Shown: in pieces, positions 1-13,452 of the stretch
Layout: each line of letters opens with the position of its first letter
Numbering within the stretch: position 1 is the stretch's first letter
Origin: Microbulbifer sp. ALW1
Lineage (GTDB): Bacteria > Pseudomonadota > Gammaproteobacteria > Pseudomonadales > Cellvibrionaceae
Direction: 5' to 3'
DNA length: 64,000 bases
Assembly (NCBI RefSeq): GCF_009903625.1
Contig: NZ_CP047569.1
Span: 2,272,501 to 2,336,500 of the forward strand
Made by a program: the position numbers and the translations under genes
The notes under the pieces: model-generated
What the model was told of the DNA's origin: nothing
Databases searched by the model: none
The model's input: only the letters and a program-made list of their open reading frames with translations

Positions 1-1916
<1,916 letters not shown>

Positions 1917-2136
1917 TACAACAGAGATGGTTACTAACGATTGACTGATCGAGATGATCAGCGGATTGTGAGCCGAGAGACGCAACGTTCGATTGATCGA
2001 CTTGCGGTGTATTACTACAGAGTGTTTTACCGACTTATTTGGGGTTATCGCCGGTCACCAGAATGACCGAGGCAAACAGCGATAACAGGCAGCGCAGGGC
2101 AACGAGCCCATAAGACCGAGCCAACCCAAGCCAGTT

Positions 2137-2254
2137 TGCCTGACGACAATAGAGTTGTGGAACCACCTGATCCCTTGCCGAACTCAGAAGTGAAACGCAA
2201 CATCGCCGATGGTAGTGTGGGGATTCCCCATGTGAGAGTAGGTCATCGTCAGGT
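2137..2254 (+). rRNA. rrf: 5S ribosomal RNA
   Basis: A 118-nt segment starts TGCCTGACGAC and ends GTCATCGTCAGGTT, so the two termini pair as the 5S terminal helix. The internal CCGAACTCAGAAGTGAAACG and GATGGTAGTGTGGGG blocks are diagnostic. It follows the 23S gene after a spacer of about 220 nt, the normal rrn order. Confidence 0.97.
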
Positions 2255-2268
2255 TTCTAAATAAAAGA

Positions 2269-2298
2269 AAGGGCCACCCAATCGGGTGGCCCTTTTTT
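2269..2298 (+). terminator. rrn operon terminator
   Basis: An inverted repeat (AGGGCCACCC / GGGTGGCCCT, arms near 2270-2279 and 2284-2293) is followed by a run of T. It lies 15 nt after the 5S gene and is a typical Rho-independent end of the rRNA operon. Confidence 0.92.
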
Positions 2299-2661
2299 TA
2301 TTTAGGATTCGATGAACTTCTCCCGCTACCTCGCAGTGCAAAGCGCTGCCATGTGACAAGCAATGCACCGCAGGTGCAAAGCTTGGGGCGCCGAAGGCGT
2401 CGCGCAGCGATGGCGAGCACCGCTCGACACCCACTGCAGGTCATCGTTCCTCCAGTAGGCACCGCATTTCAATAAAGCTCCGCTCAATTAGCTTTTTCGA
2501 AACTTCCGAACAGCGAAAGCTACTGCGCAACCCCACTGTCAGCTGTCCGAGGCCGGACTGATCACATTGGCTTTGCCAATGTGCCCCTGCGGGCGCCTTC
2601 GGCGTCCCAACCGCTGGCGCGGTTGGTCGAACCGAGTGCCGGTGCTCGCCGACTTCAAGTG
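2299..2661. other. Gene-free stretch between the rrn terminator and the tRNA-Leu terminator
   Basis: About 360 nt without a supportable gene. Short ORFs on both strands show no family resemblance and no ribosome binding site. Scattered GC-rich short inverted repeats (for example GGTGCTCGCC near 2641) are not distinctive. Confidence 0.6.
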
Positions 2662-2711
2662 CCAAACAAAAAAGCCCTGATTGCTCGCGCAATCAGGGCT
2701 TTTTTGTTTGG
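2662..2711. terminator. Bidirectional terminator, 23-bp perfect arms
   Basis: The arms 2662-2684 and 2689-2711 are perfectly complementary and enclose a 4-nt TCGC loop. Each arm has a run of six A or T. The right arm reaches into the TGG that encodes the CCA end of the convergent tRNA-Leu (2709-2711). It can stop transcription of the tRNA gene on the minus strand, and of anything leaking from the rrn side on the plus strand. Confidence 0.88.
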
Positions 2712-2795
2712 TACCAGAGGCCGGACTCGAACCGGCACGCTTTTAAGGGCGGGGGATTTTGAATCCCCTGTGTCTACCAATTTCACCACTCTGGC
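2709..2795 (-). tRNA. tRNA-Leu (anticodon CAA)
   Basis: Read on the minus strand, the 87-nt gene begins GCCAGAGTGG and ends CCTCTGGTACCA with an encoded CCA. The acceptor arms pair. The anticodon arm GGGGA-TTCAAAA-TCCCC places CAA at plus-strand bases 2759-2761. A long variable arm and the T-loop GGTTCGAGTCC are present, as expected of a class II leucine tRNA decoding UUG. Confidence 0.96.
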
Positions 2796-2838
2796 ATTGT
2801 CGGTAACCGGCTTTCAGCTCGGCTCCGAGAGGACGATG

Positions 2839-2866
2839 ATTATAGCGATGCGCGAGTGGCGGTCAA
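2839..2866 (-). promoter_or_regulatory. Sigma70-type promoter of tRNA-Leu
   Basis: On the minus strand there is a -35 TTGACC (complement of 2861-2866), a 16-nt spacer and a perfect -10 TATAAT (complement of 2839-2844). The predicted start is near 2832, about 37 nt before the mature tRNA 5' end. Confidence 0.75.
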
Positions 2867-2935
2867 CAGGATTTGGCGGCGGGAGCGGTTTCCGTTACTC
2901 TTCGCGGCCAATCAATAAGCACCTAGACTGATGTA

Positions 2936-5168
<2,233 letters not shown>

Positions 5169-5335
5169 GTGGAGGGAGTGTGGATTTGTGCCAACTTCCT
5201 ATCCCCGTATAATCAGCTCCCAATTCTGACCGGCGGCTCTGCTTCGGCTTGCAATCGGTATGTGCCGCCCGCATATGGTCAGTTATTGCAATAAAATGCG
5301 CTCGCCAGGCGGGCCGGTCAAACAATGAGAAAAGC

Positions 5336-7204
5336 ATGAATCGCTATCCCCTCTGGAAATATCTCCTGATCCTGATTATTGCCGGACTGGGGCTGCTGTA
5401 TGCGGCACCTAACCTTTATCGCCCCGACCCTGCGGTGCAGATTTCCGGTCAGTCCAGCCTTCTTAAGGTCGATCAAAACGTGCTCAACAAGGCGCAAAAA
5501 GCGTTGGATGAGGCTGGCATTTCCTATTTCGGGGGCGAGGTCCAGGACAAGTCAGTGCTGTTGCGACTGAAGTCAATGGAAGAGCAGCTGCCAGCCAAGC
5601 GTGCTATTCAGGAATTCCTGGGGCATGGCGACTACGTGGTGGCCCTGAACCTGGCGCCGACCACACCGGCGTGGCTTTCCGATCTGGGGGCTAGCCCCAT
5701 GAAACTCGGTCTGGACCTGGCTGGTGGTGTGCACTTCCTGATGGAAGTGGACACCAACTCCATCGTTAAGACCAATATGGAAGGCTATGTTTCTGACGTT
5801 AAAACCAAGCTGCGCGGGGCCAAAGCGCGTTACCGCAGTGTCGAGCTGGAAGACGACCGCGAAATCGTAGCCCGTTTCCGCAGTGAAGACCTTCGCAGCC
5901 TGGGCCTGCGGACGTTGCGCAAGGAATTCCCAACCCTGCAACTGACCGAAGCTGGCAGCGGCAGCAACCTTGAGATTCGTGCCACTTTATCTGAGCAGGA
6001 AATCAAGCAGCTGGAAGATTACGCCGTTACCCAGAACCTGACTACCCTGCGCAACCGGGTGAATGAGCTGGGTGTGGCTGAGCCCATTGTCCAGCGCCAG
6101 GGCCGCAATCGAATTGTGGTTGAGCTGCCTGGTGTGCAGGACACAGCGGAAGCCAAGCGGATTATCGGTAAGACCGCAAACCTGGAGTACCGTATGGAAG
6201 CCAAGCCCGATGCGCTGGTGACCAATAAAGAGTACTTCGAGTATCGCGATGAGCAGGAACGCGCGGCCTATGGCGGTGCCTGGCTGGAACGCAAGATCAT
6301 TATTTCCGGCGAGCGCGTAACCGATGCGCGGGTTGGCTACGACGAGAGTGGTTTCCCCCAGGTGAATATCACCCTGGATTCCCGGGGCGGTGAAATGATG
6401 CACCGGGCAACCTGGAAAAACGTTGGCCGCCGTATGGGTACCCTGTTTGTCGAGAGCCGTTTCACTCCCGAAAAACAGGTGGATGCGGAAGGCAACGAAG
6501 TGATTGTCCAGAAGCGCACCGACGACAAGAAAATCATCAGCCTGGCGACGGTTCAGAGCCCCCTGGGGCGCCAGTTCCGTACCACCGGCCTCGGTAGCCC
6601 CGCTGAAGCCCAGGAGCTGGCCCTGTTGCTTCGCTCTGGTGCCCTGGCGGCGCCCATGTACTTCGTGGAAGAGCGGGTCATCGGACCATCGCTGGGGGCC
6701 GACAACATCAAGGTTGGTGTGACCTCTGTACAGATCGGCCTGCTGGCTGTTGTGCTGTGTATGCTGATCTTCTACCGCGTGTTTGGCTTGGCGGCGAATA
6801 TTGCGCTGGCGGTCAACCTGGTATTGCTGGTCGCGGTAATGTCCATTCTGGGGGCTACGCTGACGCTTCCCGGTATCGCCGGTATGGTGCTGACCATTGG
6901 TATGGCGGTGGATGCCAACGTGCTCATCTTCTCCCGAATAAGGGAAGAGTTGCGCAACGGGCTATCGCCGCAGTCTGCGATCAGTGCCGGCTTCGACAAC
7001 GCCTACAGTGCGATTGTGGATGCGAACATCACCACGCTGATTGTGGCGGTGATCCTGTACGCGATTGGCTCCGGCCCCGTGCAGGGCTTCGCCGTAACAC
7101 TTTCGATCGGGATTTTGACCTCCATGTTCAGTGCAATCATGGGAACCCGGGCATTGATCAATTTGTTCTACGGCGGTCGCCGCGTACAGAAACTCTGGAT
7201 TTAA
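5336..7204 (+). CDS. secD: Protein translocase subunit SecD
   Basis: SecD is an inner-membrane, proton-driven partner of SecYEG that pulls exported proteins through on the periplasmic side. The 622-residue product has an N-terminal membrane segment (about residues 7-22) and the D1 motif KLGLDLAGGVHFLMEVD. A large periplasmic part follows, then five C-terminal membrane segments including GMAVDANVLIFSRIREEL. The start at ATG 5336 fits the family N-terminus (MNRYPLWKY). The yajC gene that usually lies between tgt and secD is not present; only 167 nt separate them. Confidence 0.97.
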   Translation: MNRYPLWKYLLILIIAGLGLLYAAPNLYRPDPAVQISGQSSLLKVDQNVLNKAQKALDEAGISYFGGEVQDKSVLLRLKSMEEQLPAKRAIQEFLGHGDYVVALNLAPTTPAWLSDLGASPMKLGLDLAGGVHFLMEVDTNSIVKTNMEGYVSDVKTKLRGAKARYRSVELEDDREIVARFRSEDLRSLGLRTLRKEFPTLQLTEAGSGSNLEIRATLSEQEIKQLEDYAVTQNLTTLRNRVNELGVAEPIVQRQGRNRIVVELPGVQDTAEAKRIIGKTANLEYRMEAKPDALVTNKEYFEYRDEQERAAYGGAWLERKIIISGERVTDARVGYDESGFPQVNITLDSRGGEMMHRATWKNVGRRMGTLFVESRFTPEKQVDAEGNEVIVQKRTDDKKIISLATVQSPLGRQFRTTGLGSPAEAQELALLLRSGALAAPMYFVEERVIGPSLGADNIKVGVTSVQIGLLAVVLCMLIFYRVFGLAANIALAVNLVLLVAVMSILGATLTLPGIAGMVLTIGMAVDANVLIFSRIREELRNGLSPQSAISAGFDNAYSAIVDANITTLIVAVILYAIGSGPVQGFAVTLSIGILTSMFSAIMGTRALINLFYGGRRVQKLWI

Positions 7205-7214
7205 GGGGACGGTG

Positions 7215-8216
7215 ATGAGTAATACCAAAGAAGAAAACGGCAGAATCACCGAATATATGGGCAAGCGCGTGTACGATTTTATGCGCTGGCGCAAGCTGGC
7301 AGCGGCAGTCTCACTGCTGCTGGTCATTGCATCGATCGTGGCTCTGGGAATGAACGGCCTCAAGCTGGGGCTGGATTTCACCGGTGGTACCCAGATCGAA
7401 GTGGGCTATGAAAAGGCCCCGAAGATAGAAGATGTACGCAGTCAGTTGGAGCAAGCGGGCTTCAGCGGTGCCGCGGTGGTCCGGTTTGGCTCCGACAGCG
7501 AGCTGTTGATCAAGCTGCCCCCGGAAGTCGCGGAGAAGCAGGCAAAGCAAAATGCCCGCGACGCTGAGGCGACCGACTCCATTGGTGATGAAGTAGTAAG
7601 CGCTTTGCGCCAGCATAGCGATGGTCGAATTGACCTGCGCCGCGTCGAAATGGTTGGCCCGCAGATTGGTGAAGAGCTGCGTGACGATGGCGGACTGGGC
7701 ATGCTGTTTGCCCTGGCGGTAGTGATGGCTTACGTCGCTCTGCGGTTCCAGTACAAGTTCGCAGTTGGCGCTGTGGTGGCCCTGATCCACGACGTGATCA
7801 TTGTTCTTGGCTTCTTTGCCATCTTCCGCCTGGATTTCGACCTGACAGTACTGGCTGCCGTATTGGCGGTTATCGGCTACTCGATCAACGACACCATCGT
7901 GGTTTATGACCGGGTGCGGGAGAATTTCCGTAAGGTGCGTCAGGCCGAGCCCGCAGAAATCATCAATATTTCCATGAGTCAGACCCTGAGTCGTACCTTC
8001 ATGACCTCATTTACCACCTTGCTGGTACTCTGGGCGTTGCAGTTCTTTGGCGGAGAGCTGATCCATAACTTCTCCCTGGCACTGATTGTGGGTGTTGTGA
8101 TCGGTACTTTCTCATCGGTGTACGTTGCCGCCAATATTCTGATGGCAATGAATACGACCAAAGAGGACCTGATGCCGCCGGTGAAGGAAGGTGCGGAGCA
8201 GGATGAGATGCCATAA
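7215..8216 (+). CDS. secF: Protein translocase subunit SecF
   Basis: SecF pairs with SecD in the membrane. The 333-residue protein has a first membrane helix near residue 25, the GLDFTGGTQIEVGYE motif, and the C-terminal helical bundle with YSINDTIVVYDRVREN. It starts 10 nt after the secD stop with AAGGGG ahead of ATG 7215; a GTG one codon upstream is possible. Co-transcription with secD is likely, ending at the terminator that follows. Confidence 0.97.
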   Translation: MSNTKEENGRITEYMGKRVYDFMRWRKLAAAVSLLLVIASIVALGMNGLKLGLDFTGGTQIEVGYEKAPKIEDVRSQLEQAGFSGAAVVRFGSDSELLIKLPPEVAEKQAKQNARDAEATDSIGDEVVSALRQHSDGRIDLRRVEMVGPQIGEELRDDGGLGMLFALAVVMAYVALRFQYKFAVGAVVALIHDVIIVLGFFAIFRLDFDLTVLAAVLAVIGYSINDTIVVYDRVRENFRKVRQAEPAEIINISMSQTLSRTFMTSFTTLLVLWALQFFGGELIHNFSLALIVGVVIGTFSSVYVAANILMAMNTTKEDLMPPVKEGAEQDEMP

Positions 8217-8251
8217 GGGCATAGTGCATTAGCTAGGATACATTCACTAAG

Positions 8252-8277
8252 AAGCGGGGGTTTCCCCGCTTTTTTTA
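8252..8277 (+). terminator. Rho-independent terminator after secF
   Basis: Arms AAGCGGGG (8252-8259) and CCCCGCTT (8264-8271) are followed by a T run. It lies 35 nt after the secF stop and closes the queA-tgt-secDF run. Confidence 0.92.
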
Positions 8278-8455
8278 TGCCTGGGGAAAGCACCAGAAAA
8301 AGCGCGAAAAAAGGGGCATAACCGGGGGGCGGTGAAGTACGAGTATAAAGCCCGTTGCTTGTGCGGTAGACAAGTCGTGAAGCGGGGCCTGGGGCCTGAA
8401 AGGCCGCGAGGAGAGGAAAGGGCGCGGCGGCAGCTCGCTGCCGCGACGAGCGGTA

Positions 8456-8653
8456 TCAGGCGCGAGGTTTTTTGCCGAGCGTGATGTGCTTGGGACCGGA
8501 AGTGTTTGTCTGGCCGCTTACCCCTTTGGGTACCTGCTCGATTTTCCCGCCGTTTTGGAGGAAAGCCTGAACCTGTGCTTCGATTGATTCACGTGACTCA
8601 GGAGAAACAGTTTCCTTACCGCGCTTGCTTGTGCTGGATGCTTTTTTAGCCAC
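8456..8653 (-). CDS. Small basic conserved-looking hypothetical protein
   Basis: A 65-residue, lysine/serine-rich product starts at a GTG (MAKKASS...). The middle reads FLQNGGKIEQVPKGV. That F-L-x-x-G-G-K-I-x-x-V/I-P pattern resembles the C-terminal segment of small RNA-polymerase-associated proteins of the SutA type, but the acidic N-terminal part of SutA is absent, so function is not assigned. It stands alone between the secF terminator and a 220-nt gap, opposite in direction to its left neighbour. Confidence 0.6.
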   Translation of the reverse strand: MAKKASSTSKRGKETVSPESRESIEAQVQAFLQNGGKIEQVPKGVSGQTNTSGPKHITLGKKPRA

Positions 8654-8875
8654 AATTCAGTCCAATTTATGTATGAACGGCAGATATTACCACAAGTTGT
8701 GCAAAAAATCACCCGTACGGACTGGCCGTTCCCGGGGTAACTGGCGGTGCCCGGGAGCGACCGCAAAAGCCTGAAAAATCAGGCGTTTGCGGGTTGGGAT
8801 TTGCGGGTTGGGACTTGCCGGTTGAGAGGGGCTTCGCATGTGGCCCCGGTGGGTTGGGCCGGGAGCGCCCTGGGC

Positions 8876-9826
8876 TCAGCGCTCGACGCGCTGGTTGTGA
8901 GCGATGAAGTACTGCGCCAGATAGCGGGCGTAATTGATGTCCGCATTGTTGATATAGCTACCACTGGCCCCTTCGCCGCCAGACCAGGAGTGATCGACAC
9001 CGTCTAGCCATAGCATGGAAACGCGGCCGTCCCGCCACAGGGTTTCCGTTGCCGTGCGCTCGCCCTCACTGAGCGTTTTGGTGTCAGTGACCCGCTCCAC
9101 CCCGTAGACGCCCGCCATACCCTCAGCATTCTGGGTGTTGTAGCAGTCATCGACCACGTTGTCGTTAGTGCCATGGGCGATGGATGCCACTTGGGTCTTG
9201 AAGTGGCTGGCATAGCTTCCCGCATAGCTGTTGCAGCGACTGGCAACATCTGCCTTTTCGCAACTGCGAATGGCTCCGGCGGGGCTGGTGCCTATGCTGG
9301 GTCCGGCGCTGACACCCATGCCGGCGAAAACGTCCGGGGCGATACAGGCCGCGGTGTTGGCGAAGACCGCGCCAGACGAAAGCCCGGCAATATAGACCTG
9401 ATTGGGGTCGATGCCCCGGTCGCTGTCACCGCTCATTGAGTGCGCCAGGCTGATCAGGTTCTTGTAGTCGCCAGCGGTACGGGATCTATCGTCCTGCCAG
9501 TAAGCCCAGCAGTTGTAGCCTGCCTTGTTCATCGCATCGGGTACTGCGACTACCATACCGAATTCGTCGGCCGCGACTTCGAGGTTGGCAGAGAGATACG
9601 CGTCGATAGATTGGGTGCACCCGTGCAAGACCACCAGTAGTGACTTGCCATCGCCAATGGGGGAGCTGGTATCTGGGGTGTAGATGTGGACCTTGTCGAA
9701 GCCGCCAACGGAAACGTTGTGTTGCCAACTGCCGGCGCCGGCTGCGGTCGTGCCTACGACCAGGGACAGCCCGAACGACAGTACGAGTGAGGCGCGGAGG
9801 ATTCCGCGCGGATTGAATTGAAGCAT
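8876..9826 (-). CDS. Secreted PHB-depolymerase/CE1-type esterase
   Basis: The 316-residue protein has a clear Sec signal peptide (hydrophobic stretch about residues 11-29 ending near AAGA). An alpha/beta-hydrolase of the LpqC/PHB-depolymerase esterase family follows. The nucleophile elbow is GLSSG (about residue 145), an HG oxyanion motif lies in VVLHGCTQS, and the likely catalytic His is in GVDHSWSGG. Cys pairs suggest an oxidised extracytoplasmic enzyme. Substrates in the family include short polyhydroxyalkanoates and acyl esters of plant polysaccharides; the sequence alone does not choose. GGGGAAAG precedes the ATG. Confidence 0.88.
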   Translation of the reverse strand: MLQFNPRGILRASLVLSFGLSLVVGTTAAGAGSWQHNVSVGGFDKVHIYTPDTSSPIGDGKSLLVVLHGCTQSIDAYLSANLEVAADEFGMVVAVPDAMNKAGYNCWAYWQDDRSRTAGDYKNLISLAHSMSGDSDRGIDPNQVYIAGLSSGAVFANTAACIAPDVFAGMGVSAGPSIGTSPAGAIRSCEKADVASRCNSYAGSYASHFKTQVASIAHGTNDNVVDDCYNTQNAEGMAGVYGVERVTDTKTLSEGERTATETLWRDGRVSMLWLDGVDHSWSGGEGASGSYINNADINYARYLAQYFIAHNQRVER

Positions 9827-9932
9827 CGCTTTCCCCGCTGATTTTTATTGGACGTCGCCCCAGCCTAGCGGGGCGGAATAGCAGTGCCTATGCGACCAAG
9901 GTCGCAAAAGGTCCCGGTCGGGGAAAATCGGT

Positions 9933-10598
9933 TTAACTGGCGGGGTTTTCCGGGGCTGGTAGTGGCCAGCCGCCAAGGTCGCGCCAACGGTTGACGATGC
10001 CGCAGAACAGCTCGGCCGTCTTCTCCGCATCGTATTCCGCGGAGTGGGCACTGCTGTTATCGAAGGGGATGCCCGCAACCTGGCAGGCTTTGGCCAGAAC
10101 GGTCTGGCCATAAGCGAGGCCGGCAAGGGTAGCGGTGTCCATGCAGGAGAAGGGGTGGAAGGGGTTGCGCTTCACGCCACAGCGCTCCACGGCCGCATTG
10201 ATGAAACCCAGGTCGAAGTGGGCATTGTGGGCCACCATGATGGCCCGGGTGCAGCTGTGGTTTTTGATGGCGCGGCGGATCTGGCGGAACATTTCCGGCA
10301 GTGCAATTTCTTCCGGCCAGGCGTCACGTTCCGGGGACTCCAGGTCAATGCCGATAAAGTCCAGCGCCGACTGCTCAATATTGGCGCCTTCGAAGGGCTC
10401 GATATGGAAGCTGTGGGTTTCCTCCGGGTAGAGGGTGCCCTCGTCGTCCATATTCAGGATCACCGCCGAAACTTCCAGCAGGGCATCGGTGCGCGCGTTA
10501 AAGCCGCCAGTCTCCAGGTCGAGCACGACGGGCAGGAAGCCGCGAAATCGCTGTGCTAAAGGACTTTTGGGGCCGGTGGGCTCTTCTGCTGGTGTCAC
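9933..10598 (-). CDS. rnt: Ribonuclease T
   Basis: RNase T is a 3'-5' exonuclease that trims tRNA and other stable RNA ends. The 221-residue product has the DEDD fold: D27 and E29 in [20 protein letters not shown], and [14 protein letters not shown] near the C-terminus. Basic and aromatic residues of the family are visible. It starts at a GTG and runs on the minus strand, 99 nt downstream of pyrC, so it may share its transcript. Length matches the family (about 215-225). Confidence 0.96.
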   Translation of the reverse strand: MTPAEEPTGPKSPLAQRFRGFLPVVLDLETGGFNARTDALLEVSAVILNMDDEGTLYPEETHSFHIEPFEGANIEQSALDFIGIDLESPERDAWPEEIALPEMFRQIRRAIKNHSCTRAIMVAHNAHFDLGFINAAVERCGVKRNPFHPFSCMDTATLAGLAYGQTVLAKACQVAGIPFDNSSAHSAEYDAEKTAELFCGIVNRWRDLGGWPLPAPENPAS

Positions 10599-10697
10599 GG
10601 GGTTTCCTGAAAGTCAGTCGTTAAATCGGTCGGGTTATGAGCAGGGGCTATTCCATAGTCGCTAGGTCGCTAGCCCCTTGGGATTTCTGTACCGGTG

Positions 10698-11735
10698 TCA
10701 GGCGAGGCGCCAGTTCAGGGTTTCGCCGGCGGCCAGGGGAATCAGGGATTCCGATCCCATGGGCAGGCCGCTGGGCAGTGTCCAGGGTTCCCGCACCAGG
10801 GTGATGGTGTCGCTATTGCGTGGCAGCCCGTAAAAATCGGGGCCAAATTCGCTGGCAAAGCCTTCCAGTCTTTCCAGTTTGCCGGCGCGCTCAAAGGCTT
10901 CCGCGTAAAGCTCCATAGCGCTGAAGGCGGTATAGCAGCCTGCACAGCCGCATGCGGCTTCCTTTTTACCCTGTGCGTGGGGGGCGGAGTCGGTGCCGAG
11001 GAAAAACTTCGGGCTGCCGCTGGTGGCTGCTTCGATCAGGGCATTCTGGTGAAAGCCGCGCTTCAGGATGGGCAGGCAGTAATAGTGGGGGCGGATGCCG
11101 CCCACCAGCATATGGTTGCGATTGTACAGCAAGTGGTGCGCGGTAATGGTGGCGGCCACCCCGTCACGGGCCTTACCGACAAATTCGGCGGCCTGGGCGG
11201 TGGTGATATGTTCGAGCACTATTTTCAGGGTGGGGAAGTCATTCACTACCGGGCCAAGGATATTCTCAATGAATACCCGCTCGCGATCGAAAATGTCGAT
11301 ATCGCTGGTGGTGACCTCTCCGTGCAGCAGCAGCTTCATACCGCAGGACTGCATGGCTTCCAGTGCGGGATAGATGTTGCGGATATCGGTAACACCGGAA
11401 TCGGAATTGGTGGTGGCGCCAGCAGGGTAGAGCTTGGCTGCGACGACCCCGGCGGCGTGTGCCTGCTGCACCATTTCGGGGGTGGTGTTGTCGGTCAGGT
11501 AGATCACCATCAGCGGGGTAAAGTTGCCGCCCTCAGGCACTGCCGCCTCAATACGGGATTTGTAGGCTAGGGCCTCTTGCGCCGTCACCACTGGTGGTAC
11601 CAGGTTGGGCATAATGATGGCGCGACGAAACTGCTTGGCGGCGTCGCCAACCGTGCGTGGCAGGGCTGCGCCATCGCGTAAATGAATGTGCCAGTCGTCA
11701 GGCGCACGCAGGGTAATTTGCTGCAAGGACTCCAC
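10698..11735 (-). CDS. pyrC: Dihydroorotase PyrC
   Basis: PyrC cyclises carbamoyl-aspartate to dihydroorotate in pyrimidine synthesis. The 345-residue product has the zinc-binding [10 protein letters not shown], then [20 protein letters not shown] with the metal-bridging lysine, LLHGEV, LEHIT and the catalytic FLGTDSAPH. This is the type II, E. coli-like form. A GTG start is preceded by GGAGGAG seven nt upstream, which fixes the start. Confidence 0.97.
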   Translation of the reverse strand: MESLQQITLRAPDDWHIHLRDGAALPRTVGDAAKQFRRAIIMPNLVPPVVTAQEALAYKSRIEAAVPEGGNFTPLMVIYLTDNTTPEMVQQAHAAGVVAAKLYPAGATTNSDSGVTDIRNIYPALEAMQSCGMKLLLHGEVTTSDIDIFDRERVFIENILGPVVNDFPTLKIVLEHITTAQAAEFVGKARDGVAATITAHHLLYNRNHMLVGGIRPHYYCLPILKRGFHQNALIEAATSGSPKFFLGTDSAPHAQGKKEAACGCAGCYTAFSAMELYAEAFERAGKLERLEGFASEFGPDFYGLPRNSDTITLVREPWTLPSGLPMGSESLIPLAAGETLNWRLA

Positions 11736-12086
11736 CGAATATCTCCTCCCGGATTGAACGCGGCGCCGATGCTACCCGAAGCGCCAAAAAATTGCGAAAA
11801 CTGCGGCAAACGCCTCATAGATCGACAGATTGAATATAAAGTAAACAAGGGTTGCTGGTTGCTTAGTAGCCAACCTGACGACCCCATTTCTGGTGCTAGT
11901 CGTAGACGTTTCTAGGCGCTACAATCGCGCCCCGAAAAAAGCGGGCTATCCGCTATTCCTGGGCACACATCCAAAAATAAATCCCCCAGAACAAGATTTT
12001 CACCGGTGCACCGCCCCTGTGGGCCTGCGTGTATCTGTGGATGTTGGCTTCCCCCTCCAGCAGGGGCCACTATACAGAGGATAGTA
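11736..12086. other. Divergent intergenic region pyrC / argG
   Basis: About 350 nt between divergently transcribed genes, so promoters for both should lie here. A hairpin-forming GGTTG / CAACC pair sits near 11857-11875. A TACAAT box near 11920 could be a -10 for argG, but no good -35 is spaced correctly. No ORF with a ribosome site is seen. Confidence 0.5.
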
Positions 12087-13307
12087 ATGAGCAAGATCGA
12101 TAAGGTGGTATTGGCGTATTCTGGCGGGCTCGACACCTCGGTGATCGTGCGCTGGCTACAGGACACCTACGGATGTGAGGTGGTTACCTTTACTGCCGAT
12201 ATCGGTCAGGGCGAAGAGGTGGAGCCCGCGCGCGCCAAGGCGGAAGCGTTGGGTGTCAAAGAAATCTACATTGATGACCTGCGTGAGGAGTTTGTACGGG
12301 ATTACGTGTTCCCGATGTTCCGCGCCAACACCATCTACGAGGGTGAGTACCTGCTCGGTACTTCCATCGCCCGCCCGCTCATTGCCAAGCGCCTGATCGA
12401 AATCGCCAACGAGACCGGTGCCGATGCCATTTCCCACGGTGCTACCGGTAAAGGTAACGACCAGGTGCGCTTCGAGCTGGGTGCCTACGCACTGAAGCCG
12501 GGTATTCAGGTTATCGCCCCCTGGCGCGAGTGGGACCTGAATTCCCGCGAAAAGCTCATGCAGTACTGCGAGCAGCACAAGATCCCGGTCGATTTTTCCA
12601 ACAAAAAGAAAAAGTCGCCTTACTCCATGGACGCAAACCTGCTTCATATCTCCTATGAAGGCGGTGTGCTCGAAGAGCCGTGGGCCGAAGCGGAAGAGGA
12701 TATGTGGCGCTGGAGTGTCAGCCCGGAGGCGGCACCGGATGCGCCTACCTATATCACTCTGCAGTTTGAAAAGGGCGACCCGGTTGCTATCGACGGCGAG
12801 CGCCTGAGCCCGGCAACCCTGCTGGAAAAACTCAACAAACTGGGTGGCGCCAATGGTATTGGTCGCCTGGATATCGTGGAAAACCGCTATGTGGGTATGA
12901 AGTCCCGCGGCTGCTACGAAACCCCCGGCGGCACCATTCTGATGAAGGCACACCGCGCCATCGAGTCCATCACTCTGGATCGCGAAGTAGCGCACCTCAA
13001 AGATGAGCTGATGCCGCGCTACGCGAAACTCATTTACAACGGCTACTGGTGGTCTCCCGAGCGCCGCATGCTGCAGGCCGCCATCGACGAGTCGCAGTCG
13101 GTCGTCAACGGTGAAGTACGCCTGAAACTGTACAAAGGCAGCGTCACTGCAGTGGGCCGTCGTTCTGAAGACAGTCTGTTTGATGAGCGCATTGCCACCT
13201 TTGAAGACGATGCCGGCGCCTATAACCAGAAAGATGCCGAAGGTTTCATCAAATTGAATGCCCTGCGGCTGCGAATTGCCGCAGGTAAAGGCAGAGACTT
13301 GATCTAA
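12087..13307 (+). CDS. argG: Argininosuccinate synthase
   Basis: ArgG condenses citrulline and aspartate with ATP in arginine biosynthesis. The 406-residue cytoplasmic enzyme begins [19 protein letters not shown], with the PP-loop SGGLDTS. It continues with [23 protein letters not shown] and [10 protein letters not shown], all family signatures. An in-frame extension upstream to 12006 has no ribosome site; ATG 12087 matches the family N-terminus. Confidence 0.97.
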   Translation: MSKIDKVVLAYSGGLDTSVIVRWLQDTYGCEVVTFTADIGQGEEVEPARAKAEALGVKEIYIDDLREEFVRDYVFPMFRANTIYEGEYLLGTSIARPLIAKRLIEIANETGADAISHGATGKGNDQVRFELGAYALKPGIQVIAPWREWDLNSREKLMQYCEQHKIPVDFSNKKKKSPYSMDANLLHISYEGGVLEEPWAEAEEDMWRWSVSPEAAPDAPTYITLQFEKGDPVAIDGERLSPATLLEKLNKLGGANGIGRLDIVENRYVGMKSRGCYETPGGTILMKAHRAIESITLDREVAHLKDELMPRYAKLIYNGYWWSPERRMLQAAIDESQSVVNGEVRLKLYKGSVTAVGRRSEDSLFDERIATFEDDAGAYNQKDAEGFIKLNALRLRIAAGKGRDLI

Positions 13308-13325
13308 ATCAGCCAGAAGCGGCGA

Positions 13326-13339
13326 TTGAAGCGTTTAAA
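13326..13339. promoter_or_regulatory. Weak FNR/Anr-like inverted repeat upstream of ccoN
   Basis: TTGAAGCGTTTAAA matches 7 of the 10 fixed positions of the FNR consensus TTGAT-N4-ATCAA. It lies 114 nt before the ccoN start. cbb3 operons are commonly Fnr/Anr-activated under low oxygen, which is the only reason to list it; the match itself is poor. Confidence 0.25.
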
Positions 13340-13452
13340 TCGTCGTTTCTGTGCCCGCCCGGTCTACCGTGAAGGGGTATAGCCGCTACTTTAATGGCGA
13401 GTTCCCTCGCGTTTGACGGAAACGAATCTTAAAAAGCAACGGAAGTTACACA

